DNA from: Burkholderiaceae bacterium
GTDB lineage: Bacteria > Pseudomonadota > Gammaproteobacteria > Burkholderiales > Burkholderiaceae
NCBI GenBank assembly: GCA_022701965.1
Contig: JAKONL010000252.1
Coordinates: 1 to 5,918 of the forward strand
Length of the DNA: 5,918 nucleotides
Reading direction: 5' to 3'
The notes under the pieces were generated by a model. The model searched no databases. It saw only the letters and a list, made by a program, of their open reading frames with translations, and was not told the DNA's origin. The translations under genes and the position numbers were made by a program. Below are positions 1 to 5,560 of this stretch, one piece after another. How positions within the stretch are numbered: position 1 is the first letter of the stretch; each line of letters begins with the position of its first letter.

Positions 1-1089
1 GCGGCGGCGGCATCGACCTCGCGCACGGGCCTGATCCAGTGGACGTCGATCTCGCTGGTCGCCGCGGCGCTGGCCTGGGGCGAGCGGCGCTCCGGTGCCG
101 GATCGGGCGCGCGCGAGGCCTGCCGGCTGCCGCATCCGTTGCTGCTGCTGGCGCTCGTCCCGGCCTATTTCGTGGCCGCCGTGGTCCTGCCGCTGCTGGC
201 CGGCCCGGAGGTCCAGGACATGCTGCGTCGCCTCCGCGAGGGCGCGCCGGCGGGCAACAGCCGCCTGCTGCTGTGGCGCAACGTGCTCGACCTGGTCGCG
301 CTGCATCCCTGGGCCGGCTGGGGCTGGGGCCAGCTCTCGTTCGCGCACTTCGACACCCTCTACGCCGGCCCGCGTTTCGTCGAGATCCTGGACAACGCGC
401 ACAACCTGCCGCTGCAGCTCGCGGTGGAAGTCGGCGTGCCGGCGGCGCTGCTGGTCTGCGGCGTCTTCACGGTCATGGTGCTGGCCGCGCGGCCCTGGCG
501 GGAACGCGAGCCGGTGCGGCTGATGGCCTGGGGCGTGCTCGGGGCGATCGTGATCCACAGCCTGCTCGAGTACCCGCTCTGGTACGGACCCTTCCAGCTG
601 GTGTTCGGGCTCTGCCTGGGGCTGCTCTGGCCGGCGCCGCCGTCGCCGGACGACGCGCGCGACACCGCCGTGTCGCGGCCGACGGCGCCGTCGATCGTCG
701 CCGCGGCGCTGCTGCTGTCGGCGGTCGGCTACGCCGCCTGGGACTACACCCGCATCAGCCAGATCTACCGGCCGCGCGCCGACCGCCTGGCGCCCTGGCG
801 CGAGGACACGCTGGCCAAGCTCGACGGCTCCTGGCTCTATGCGAGCCAGGTCCGCTTCGCCGCGCTCACGCTGATGCCGGTGACGCGCGCCAACGCCGCC
901 GAGGTGCATGCGCTCGCGACGCGCGTCGTGCGCTTCTCGCCGGAACCGAAGGTGATCGCCAAGCTGGTGGAAAGCGCCGTGCTGATGGGGCGCGACGACG
1001 AGGCGGCCGGCTGGGCGGCGCGGTTCAAGATCGCCTTCCCGGTGGAGTACGCACGGTGGCTGGCGGGCAAGCCGATGGAGCAGGACTAG
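1..1089 (+). CDS. PglL/Wzy-type O-antigen ligase/polymerase, C-terminal part (5' end outside window)
   Basis: The reading frame is open from base 1 to a TAG at 1087-1089, giving 362 visible residues. The gene therefore starts before the window; a TTG at 139 lies inside the protein. Hydrophobic segments lie near visible residues 12-26, 47-68, 147-163, 175-189, 197-211 and 231-247, followed by a soluble tail of about 115 residues. Family marks are an SRTGLIQW-like segment at the start, a loop with NAHNLPLQ (about 132-139) and HSLLEYPLWYGPF (about 186-198). These resemble the Wzy_C and Wzy_C_2 regions of PglL-type O-oligosaccharyltransferases and related O-antigen ligases/polymerases. Such inner-membrane enzymes move lipid-linked glycans in the periplasm onto protein, lipid A core or a growing chain. 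Family members are often 550-600 residues, so roughly the last two thirds are here. Protein-glycosylating and O-antigen roles cannot be told apart. It converges on the next gene and seems unrelated to it. Confidence 0.85.
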   Translation, partial: AAAASTSRTGLIQWTSISLVAAALAWGERRSGAGSGAREACRLPHPLLLLALVPAYFVAAVVLPLLAGPEVQDMLRRLREGAPAGNSRLLLWRNVLDLVALHPWAGWGWGQLSFAHFDTLYAGPRFVEILDNAHNLPLQLAVEVGVPAALLVCGVFTVMVLAARPWREREPVRLMAWGVLGAIVIHSLLEYPLWYGPFQLVFGLCLGLLWPAPPSPDDARDTAVSRPTAPSIVAAALLLSAVGYAAWDYTRISQIYRPRADRLAPWREDTLAKLDGSWLYASQVRFAALTLMPVTRANAAEVHALATRVVRFSPEPKVIAKLVESAVLMGRDDEAAGWAARFKIAFPVEYARWLAGKPMEQD

Positions 1090-1091
1090 GC

Positions 1092-1126
1092 GGTCGGGAC
1101 CACCGACCCGCTCGCCTGCGCGGGTC
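1092..1126. terminator. Candidate bidirectional terminator: two overlapping hairpins between convergent genes
   Basis: The 35-bp gap between two convergent stop codons carries two perfect stems. The first pairs GGTCGG (1092-1097) with CCGACC (1103-1108) around a 5-nt loop. The second pairs GACCCGC (1105-1111) with GCGGGTC (1120-1126) around an 8-nt loop and reaches into the stop codon of the Bug-type gene. They share bases 1105-1108, so they exclude each other. Neither is followed by a T-tract on either strand, so this is not a textbook intrinsic terminator. Position and stem strength make a termination or 3'-end-protection role plausible. Confidence 0.4.
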
Positions 1127-2120
1127 AGTCGACCTTGATGCCTGCCGACGCGACGATGCGCGCGAGTTCGCGGCGCTCCTCGGCCAGGTAGGTCGCGAAC
1201 TGCGCGGGCGTCATCGTCATCGGCTTGAAGCCCGCTTCGCCGAGACGCCGCACCGTGGCGGGATCGGCGAGCACCGCCGTCATCTCGCGCGCGAGCCGCT
1301 CGACGATCGCCGGATCGGTCTTCGCCGGCAACAGCAGGCCCTGCCACGATTCGACGTCCAGGGACCTGAACTCGGCCGTCTCCGACAGGCTCGGCACGTC
1401 CGGCAGCGTCGTCCAGCGCTGGCGCGACGTGACGCCGTAGGCGCGCACCTTGCCGTCGCGCACGAAGGCCTGCACCAGCGCCACCGGCAGCACCGCGAGG
1501 TCGATCTGTCCGCCGGCGAGCTCGGTCAGCACCTGCGGGCCCGACTTGTAGGGCACGTGCACCATGTCCAGCCCGCCCTGCTGCTTGATCATCTCGGCCG
1601 TCACGTGCAGGCCCGTGCCGACGCCGTCGGTGCCGAAATTGAGCTTGCCCGGCTGTGCGTGCGCGAGCCTGACCAGATCGGCCGCGGTGCGCGCCGGCAG
1701 GTCGGGCCGGCCCACCAGCACGAAGGGCGATGCCGCGACCGGGACGACCGGGACGAGCTCCTTCAGCGCGTCGTAGCGGTAGGTGTTGGGCGAGACGAGC
1801 GGCGCCACGCTGACCGGGCTGGCGACGCCGAAGAGCATCGTGTAGCCGTCGGCGCGCGCGCGGATGACGCGCTGCGTCGCGATGGTGCCGGAGGCGCCCA
1901 CGGTGTTCTCGATGACGATGGCCTGCCTGAGCCGCTCGGCCAGCTTCGGCATCAGGATGCGCGCGGCCACGTCGACGCTGCCGCCGGCCGAGAACGGCAC
2001 GACGGCGACGATCGGCTCGGCGGGCCAGGCGGCCGGCTGGGCCGAGGCGGCCCACGGCAGGGCCAGCAGGAGCGCGAGGGCGGCGAAGCTCCGGCGTGCG
2101 GAAATCTTTGAGGTGGACAT
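1125..2120 (-). CDS. Bug/TctC-family tripartite tricarboxylate transporter substrate-binding protein
   Basis: This 331-residue protein has the usual length of Bug (TctC) periplasmic solute-binding proteins. The N-terminus is a Sec signal peptide: basic residues (K5, R9, R10), a leucine/alanine core and an A-S-A site, with cleavage likely after A27. Family marks are VPFSAGGSVDVAAR (about 41-54), a VIENTVGASGTIAT segment (about 69-82), DGYTMLFG (91-98), FGTDGVGTGLHVTAE (162-176), VPYKSGPQVLTELAGGQID (189-207) and LPDVPSLSE (239-247). Proteins of this fold trap small, often carboxylated ligands and pass them to TctAB permeases, or serve as ligand sensors. No tctA or tctB lies in the window, so it is an orphan, as is common in Burkholderiales. 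The ATG at 2120 is chosen because the signal peptide begins there; the frame stays open upstream only as a shadow of the preceding gene. No good Shine-Dalgarno precedes it. It lies 44 bp after the sulfotransferase gene and is probably co-transcribed with it. The ligand is unknown. Confidence 0.92.
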   Translation of the reverse strand: MSTSKISARRSFAALALLLALPWAASAQPAAWPAEPIVAVVPFSAGGSVDVAARILMPKLAERLRQAIVIENTVGASGTIATQRVIRARADGYTMLFGVASPVSVAPLVSPNTYRYDALKELVPVVPVAASPFVLVGRPDLPARTAADLVRLAHAQPGKLNFGTDGVGTGLHVTAEMIKQQGGLDMVHVPYKSGPQVLTELAGGQIDLAVLPVALVQAFVRDGKVRAYGVTSRQRWTTLPDVPSLSETAEFRSLDVESWQGLLLPAKTDPAIVERLAREMTAVLADPATVRRLGEAGFKPMTMTPAQFATYLAEERRELARIVASAGIKVD

Positions 2121-2164
2121 GGCGGGCTCGGTCGGGGTTCGGGGGACGGATCGGAGGAGGTGTC

Positions 2165-3280
2165 TCAGGCGCGCAGCCACGGCAGGTCCGAGGCCCGGTA
2201 GCGCCAGGTCTGGAACACGCTGTTGAGGCGGCCCGGGCCGGTCTTGCGCGCGGCCGCATCGGGGTACTCGGCGAACCACGGCAGGATGTACTCCCAGACG
2301 ACTTCGCCTTCGGGATTCACCTCGAACAGCCGGCCGGTGGCCGACTCGGTGACGTGCGTGTTGCCGTTCCACAGGCGCTGCGCGTTGCCCATGAACGCGG
2401 TGAAGAAGGCGTTGACCATCTCGTCGGCGTACGACCAGACGACCTCCCGGGTCGCGGGGTCGATCTCGACCACGCGCGAGAACGGCACGTGGCTGCCGGT
2501 GCGGAAGTTGCCGTTGTCGAAGGCGAGGATGTTTCCGTTGGGCAGCGCCATCGGCGCATGCTGGTGCGACACCACGCTCGGCGGGATGTGCAGCTCGATG
2601 TCGCCGGTCGCCCGGTCGACGCCGATGATGCCGGCGGTGGTGCGCAGGCTCATCAGCACGCGGCCCTCGGCGTCGATGTCCAGGCCGTTGACCAGCGGCC
2701 AGTGGTAGCGGCCGAAGCCCGGATGGATCGGGAAGTCCTCGGGCGCGAGGTGCTCCCACGACTTCCATTCCCAAACCAGTTCTCCCGCGCGGTTCACCTC
2801 GCGGACGACGTCGCCGTACATCGTCTCGTCGGGGCCGTGGGCCGTGCCGCCCGGCACGCGATCGGCGAAACCGGGCGGCAGCGGCGCGCACGCCGCGTAC
2901 AGCAGGTCGCCGTTCGCCAGCCACTTGGCGTCGTGGTGATGGGTCGGGTCCTCGAAATGCCAGACCACCTCGCCCTCGGGCGTGACCTCCGAGAAATCCC
3001 CGCCGTGCCACATCGACCAGGCCGGATAGAGATCGGGCGAATCAGGATGGTTGCCGTTGTAGCCCATGTTGCCGTTGGGCAGGATCACCGCATGGCGGCC
3101 GGCGCGCAGCGGCATCTTCCACTGGTGGACCACCGCGCCGTCCATGCCGACCAGGTAGACGTGGCCGTCGGCCGTCTGCGGCGCGATCAGCGTGAAGCCG
3201 CCGGCCGAAGCCGCGGGATCGTGGGCGATGAGACCGACGCCGCGGCGGCGTTGGGTGATCTGGTCGACGGTGGTGGTCAA
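2165..3280 (-). CDS. Arylsulfotransferase (ASST) family protein, cytoplasmic-type six-bladed propeller
   Basis: I call a 371-residue protein from a TTG start at 3280, preceded 5 nt earlier by GAGGAG (3291-3286). The frame stays open far upstream, but that stretch is antisense to the LysR gene and is not protein-like. Six similar repeats of the form V-x-x-G-x-V-V-W-x-aromatic occur at about 41-57, 98-110, 160-173, 219-232, 271-285 and 319-332, fitting a six-bladed beta-propeller. NGN/NGD turns (LPNGN at 67-71 and 246-250, LANGD 121-125, LWNGN 303-307) and clustered histidines (THHHD 113-117, H193, SHQH 238-241, H309) resemble the ASST family. That family moves sulfate from a phenolic sulfate ester to another phenol through a sulfo-histidine. 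I cannot assign the catalytic histidine with certainty. Unlike E. coli periplasmic ASST it has no signal peptide and a single cysteine (C131), so the known disulfide is impossible. It may be a cytoplasmic subgroup with another activity. It is divergent from the LysR gene and probably heads an operon with the Bug gene. Confidence 0.82.
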   Translation of the reverse strand: MTTTVDQITQRRRGVGLIAHDPAASAGGFTLIAPQTADGHVYLVGMDGAVVHQWKMPLRAGRHAVILPNGNMGYNGNHPDSPDLYPAWSMWHGGDFSEVTPEGEVVWHFEDPTHHHDAKWLANGDLLYAACAPLPPGFADRVPGGTAHGPDETMYGDVVREVNRAGELVWEWKSWEHLAPEDFPIHPGFGRYHWPLVNGLDIDAEGRVLMSLRTTAGIIGVDRATGDIELHIPPSVVSHQHAPMALPNGNILAFDNGNFRTGSHVPFSRVVEIDPATREVVWSYADEMVNAFFTAFMGNAQRLWNGNTHVTESATGRLFEVNPEGEVVWEYILPWFAEYPDAAARKTGPGRLNSVFQTWRYRASDLPWLRA

Positions 3281-3285
3281 GGCGG

Positions 3286-3291
3286 CTCCTC
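3286..3291 (-). promoter_or_regulatory. Shine-Dalgarno fixing the TTG start of the arylsulfotransferase gene
   Basis: On the minus strand GAGGAG ends 5 nt before TTG (3280-3278). The protein from this TTG (MTTTVDQITQRRR...) reaches the first propeller strand after about 40 residues. No ATG or GTG nearby has a comparable site, so this decides the start. Confidence 0.65.
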
Positions 3292-3330
3292 GGGTGGCGG
3301 GCCGCACCGTTGCGACCCTTGGCAAGGTGG

Positions 3331-3359
3331 AATCTAGATCTTCTGCATCGTCTGGAAAA
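3331..3359 (-). promoter_or_regulatory. Candidate sigma-70-like promoter for the arylsulfotransferase-Bug operon
   Basis: Reading the minus strand, a TTTTCC -35-like hexamer (3359-3354) and a TAGATT -10-like hexamer (3336-3331) are separated by 17 nt. The matches to TTGACA and TATAAT are 3 of 6 and 4 of 6. It lies in the only clearly AT-enriched stretch of the window and about 50 bp upstream of the TTG start. The -35 is weak, as expected for an activator-dependent promoter. This is a visual call only. Confidence 0.3.
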
Positions 3360-3370
3360 CCTGATTCTTT

Positions 3371-3385
3371 CGAACGACGCGTTCG
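3371..3385. promoter_or_regulatory. Palindromic candidate operator for the LysR-type regulator
   Basis: CGAACG (3371-3376) and CGTTCG (3380-3385) form a perfect 6-3-6 inverted repeat. Flanking TTT (3368-3370) and CAAA (3386-3389) extend the symmetry with one extra base. It lies 21 bp upstream of the LysR-type start codon and just upstream of the candidate promoter of the divergent operon, the usual place for an autoregulatory LysR-family site. The typical T-N11-A core is not centred on this dyad, so regulator identity is inference. Confidence 0.4.
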
Positions 3386-3406
3386 CAAATTTCGTACAGT
3401 CCGCGC

Positions 3407-4339
3407 ATGGCCGCCATTTCCCAGTCCTTCCGGTGTTTCGACGAGGTCGCGCGGCGCGGCTCGATCCGCAAGGCGGCCGAGTCGCTGCACCTGACCGCGG
3501 CCGCGGTGCACCAGCAGATCCTCAATCTCGAGGAGCAGGTCGGCACGCCGCTGTTCGACCGGCTGCCGCGCGGCATGCAGCTCACCAGCGCGGGAGAGAT
3601 CATGGTGGCCGCGGTGCGCCGCAGCCAGCGCGACTTCGACAGCGCCCTGTCGCATGTCGAGGACCTGCGCGCGCTGCGGCGCGGCCACATCAGTCTGGCG
3701 GTGTCGCATTCGTCGGCCGAGCAACTGGTGCCCGAGGTGATCGAGATCGCGGTGCAGCGCTACCCCGGCGTCACCTACAGCGTGCGGTCGGGCAGCGGCG
3801 AGAACATCCTGCGCTGGGTGGCCGCCGGCGAGGCCGACATCGGCTTCTGCCTGCGTCGCAAGCCGCCGCCGGGCGTGGAGGAGGTGCGCGGCTTCCCGCA
3901 GCAGCTCGGGGTGGTCACGCCGCCCGGCCATGCGCTCACGACGCTGGGTCGCGTCCCTCGGCTGCGCGACTGCCTGGAGCATCCGCTGATCCTCATGACG
4001 CCCGGAACCGAGCTGCGCGCGATGGTCGACCAGATCGACCATCGCGAGCACCGCCGCGCGCGACCGCTGGTCGAGACCAGCTCGGTGGCGATGGTGCGGC
4101 GGCTGGTGCGCGGCGGTGTCGGCATCGGCTTCCTGATTCCGGAGAACGTCGCCGGCGACGTGGCCGCCGGCGCGCTGGCCTGGCAGGGGCTGGGCGACAG
4201 CGGCGCCTGGTCGCACGACTGCCTCTACCAGCGCAGCGGGCAGACCACGACCGTCGCGATGGGCATGTTCCTGGAGTTCCTGGAGACGCAGCTCACGGCG
4301 ATCACCCGCCAGTTCCAGGTGGCCGGCGGCACCTCCTGA
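3407..4339 (+). CDS. LysR-family transcriptional regulator
   Basis: This 310-residue protein has the normal length of a LysR-type regulator. Residues 1-65 form the winged helix-turn-helix, with FDEVARRGSIRKAAESLHLTAAAVHQQILNLEE-type spacing (about 11-43), then GTPLFDRLPRGMQLTSAGE (46-64). A linker helix follows, and the effector-binding domain begins at about residue 93 (GHISLAVS). The ATG at 3407 gives the usual short lead-in before the helix-turn-helix. No clear Shine-Dalgarno precedes it, so translation may be leaderless or weakly initiated. It is divergent from the arylsulfotransferase-Bug pair across 126 bp and is the likely regulator of that pair and of itself. The OYE-EthD pair follows on the same strand after 84 bp and could also be a target. 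The effector cannot be read from the sequence. Confidence 0.95.
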   Translation: MAAISQSFRCFDEVARRGSIRKAAESLHLTAAAVHQQILNLEEQVGTPLFDRLPRGMQLTSAGEIMVAAVRRSQRDFDSALSHVEDLRALRRGHISLAVSHSSAEQLVPEVIEIAVQRYPGVTYSVRSGSGENILRWVAAGEADIGFCLRRKPPPGVEEVRGFPQQLGVVTPPGHALTTLGRVPRLRDCLEHPLILMTPGTELRAMVDQIDHREHRRARPLVETSSVAMVRRLVRGGVGIGFLIPENVAGDVAAGALAWQGLGDSGAWSHDCLYQRSGQTTTVAMGMFLEFLETQLTAITRQFQVAGGTS

Positions 4340-4350
4340 CGCTCGCCGAC

Positions 4351-4369
4351 TGGGGACGGCACGTCCCCA
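4351..4369. repeat. Perfect hairpin just after the LysR gene (terminator-like or REP-like)
   Basis: TGGGGAC (4351-4357) pairs perfectly with GTCCCCA (4363-4369) around GGCAC, starting 12 nt after the LysR-type stop codon. The following bases are AAAGACGGG, not a T-tract, so intrinsic termination is doubtful on the plus strand. The form (GGGGAC arms, short loop, just after a gene) recalls dispersed REP-type palindromes. Only one copy is visible in this window, so repeat status is unproven. Confidence 0.4.
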
Positions 4370-4379
4370 AAGACGGGAT

Positions 4380-4395
4380 TCGGACATGCTTCCGA
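4380..4395. promoter_or_regulatory. Short inverted repeat upstream of the OYE gene, possible operator
   Basis: TCGGA (4380-4384) and TCCGA (4391-4395) are inverted around a 6-nt spacer, 28 bp before the preferred OYE start. The arms are short and could arise by chance. It is listed because it falls in the only place where an OYE-specific promoter or regulator site could lie. No convincing -35/-10 pair was seen here. Confidence 0.2.
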
Positions 4396-4404
4396 TCGCG
4401 CGGC

Positions 4405-4427
4405 GCATCCTCATGTGAAGAGGATGT
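4405..4427 (+). promoter_or_regulatory. Start-codon hairpin with AUG-UGA mini-ORF at the OYE gene
   Basis: CATCCTC (4406-4412) is the exact reverse complement of GAGGATG (4420-4426), giving a 7-bp stem with a 7-nt loop, extended by a possible G-U pair (4405/4427). The 3' arm contains the preferred ATG (4424-4426) and the purine-rich GAGG abutting it. The loop contains ATGTGA (4413-4418), a start codon followed at once by a stop, overlapping the alternative GTG start at 4415. If formed in mRNA it would hide the initiation site. The pairing is seen; the regulatory role is inferred. Confidence 0.4.
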
Positions 4428-5560
4428 CATCCCTGTTCACCCCCTTCTCGCTCGGCGGTCTCGTGCTGCCCAACCGCGTCGTCATGGCGCCGCTCACCCG
4501 GTCCCGCGCGACCACCGACGCGGCCGACACCCTGACCGCCCTGTACTACGCCCAGCGCGCCACCGCCGGCCTGATCGTGTCGGAAGGCACGCCCATCAGC
4601 CGCGAGGGGCAGGGCTACCTGTTCAACCCCGGCATCTTCGCGCCCGCGCAGGTCGCCGGCTGGCGGACGGTCACCGATTCGGTGCACAGCGTCGGGGGCC
4701 GGATGTTCGCCCAGCTCTGGCATGTGGGCCGCGTGTCGCACACCTCGCTGCAGCCCGACGGCGGCGCACCGGTCAGCGCCTCCGACCGGGCGGCGGCGGG
4801 CGCGCTCGCCTATGCCCGCGACGACGCCGGAGCGCCCGCCTTCGTCGCGACGTCGGCGCCGCGCGCGCTGTCCACCGGCGAGGTCCGGCGGGTCGTCGAC
4901 GATTTCGCGCAGGCGGCGCAGAACGCGGTCGATGCCGGCTTCGACGGCGTGGAGATCCACGGCGCGAACGGCTACCTGCACGAGCAGTTCCTCAATCCGC
5001 GGGTGAACGACCGCACCGACCGCTATACCGGCGCCACGATCGGCGGGCGCATCGCCTTCACGCTGGAGGTGGTCGACGCCGTCGCCGCGCGGATCGGCGC
5101 GGCGCGGGTCGGCATCCGCGTCTCGCCCTACGGCCGGCTGTTCGACATGCCCGCCTACGACGAGACCGAAGCCACCTACCTCGCGCTCGCCGCCGAGCTG
5201 GCCGCCCGCCGCATCGCCTACCTGCACGTCATGGACCAGTCGGGCTTCGACACCGGCGCGATGGCCGTCGAAGGCCTGCCGCCGCAGCGCGCGTTCTGGG
5301 GCCGGCTGCGCGAGGCCTTCTCCCGCGGCGCGATCATCCTCGCGGGCGGCATGACGCGCTCGCGGGCCGAAGCGCTGATCGACGACGGCACGATCGATCT
5401 CGCCGCCTTCGGCCAGGCCTTCATCGCCAACCCCGACCTGGTGCGCCGCCTGCGCGACGGCCTGCCGCTCGCCGCACCGGACAAGTCGACGTTCTACGGC
5501 GGCGACGCCCGGGGCTACACCGATTACCCACCCTTCCAGGCACAGGAAACCCGACCATGA
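4424..5560 (+). CDS. Old yellow enzyme family NAD(P)H:flavin oxidoreductase (ene-reductase, NemA-like)
   Basis: This 378-residue FMN enzyme of the NemA/PETN-reductase class would reduce activated C=C bonds (enones, maleimides) or nitro compounds with NAD(P)H in the cytoplasm. Family marks in order are LFTPFSLGGLVLPNRVVMAPLTRSRA at the N-terminus with flavin-tuning T25, QLWHVGR (97-103), the active-site set H179, N182 and Y184 in EIHGANGYL, R232 in GIRVSPYG, phosphate-binding GGMTRSRAE (308-316) with FGQAFIANPDL, and the terminal FYGGDARGYTDYP. The numbering tracks the classic enzymes within a few residues, so it is full length. The usual YGGSxxNR after RTD reads YTGATIGGR here. The ATG at 4424 fits family N-termini but has GAGG directly against it with no spacer. 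GTG at 4415 would add three residues and also lacks a good ribosome site. It overlaps the next gene by ATGA, so the two are probably translationally coupled. Confidence 0.93.
   Translation: MSSLFTPFSLGGLVLPNRVVMAPLTRSRATTDAADTLTALYYAQRATAGLIVSEGTPISREGQGYLFNPGIFAPAQVAGWRTVTDSVHSVGGRMFAQLWHVGRVSHTSLQPDGGAPVSASDRAAAGALAYARDDAGAPAFVATSAPRALSTGEVRRVVDDFAQAAQNAVDAGFDGVEIHGANGYLHEQFLNPRVNDRTDRYTGATIGGRIAFTLEVVDAVAARIGAARVGIRVSPYGRLFDMPAYDETEATYLALAAELAARRIAYLHVMDQSGFDTGAMAVEGLPPQRAFWGRLREAFSRGAIILAGGMTRSRAEALIDDGTIDLAAFGQAFIANPDLVRRLRDGLPLAAPDKSTFYGGDARGYTDYPPFQAQETRP
5544..5549 (+). promoter_or_regulatory. Shine-Dalgarno of the EthD-domain gene inside the OYE 3' end
   Basis: AGGAAA lies 7 nt before the ATG at 5557, within the last codons of the OYE gene. 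With the ATGA overlap it supports this start and coupled translation. Confidence 0.6.

Noticed and set aside
1..11. GCG triplet run at the window start
   Set aside because: It encodes three alanines in the Wzy frame and is too short to be a meaningful repeat in DNA of this composition.
39..2111. 690-codon plus-strand open frame spanning the Wzy gene and the antisense of the Bug gene
   Set aside because: Its translation is rich in Arg, Ala and Gly with no domain-like pattern. It runs over two recognisable genes in other frames, as expected from high GC.
2121..3011. N-terminal extension of the Bug protein to 628 residues
   Set aside because: It would bury the signal peptide in the middle of the protein, and the extension is an out-of-frame copy of the sulfotransferase gene.
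2096..3337. 413-codon plus-strand open frame opposite the arylsulfotransferase gene
   Set aside because: The composition is that of an antisense shadow (His, Asp, Arg, Val rich), and the minus-strand protein is clearly real.
3341..3357. TTC-N11-GAA dyad as a LysR-type binding site
   Set aside because: The arms are only 3 bp. The T-N11-A pair present (3344/3356) is off-centre by half a base step, so chance is likely.
3395..3400. TACAGT as the -10 of a leaderless LysR transcript
   Set aside because: It sits 7 nt before the ATG, which suits a leaderless mRNA, but no acceptable -35 hexamer lies 16-19 nt upstream. The evidence is too thin to list.
3281..4414. Upstream extension of the arylsulfotransferase frame on the minus strand, making a 749-residue protein
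   Set aside because: The extra part is antisense to the LysR coding region and low in complexity. A TTG start with a good Shine-Dalgarno at 3280 explains the real protein.
4427..5227. 266-codon minus-strand open frame inside the OYE gene
   Set aside because: It is antisense to a full-length, motif-complete OYE protein and has no recognisable features of its own.
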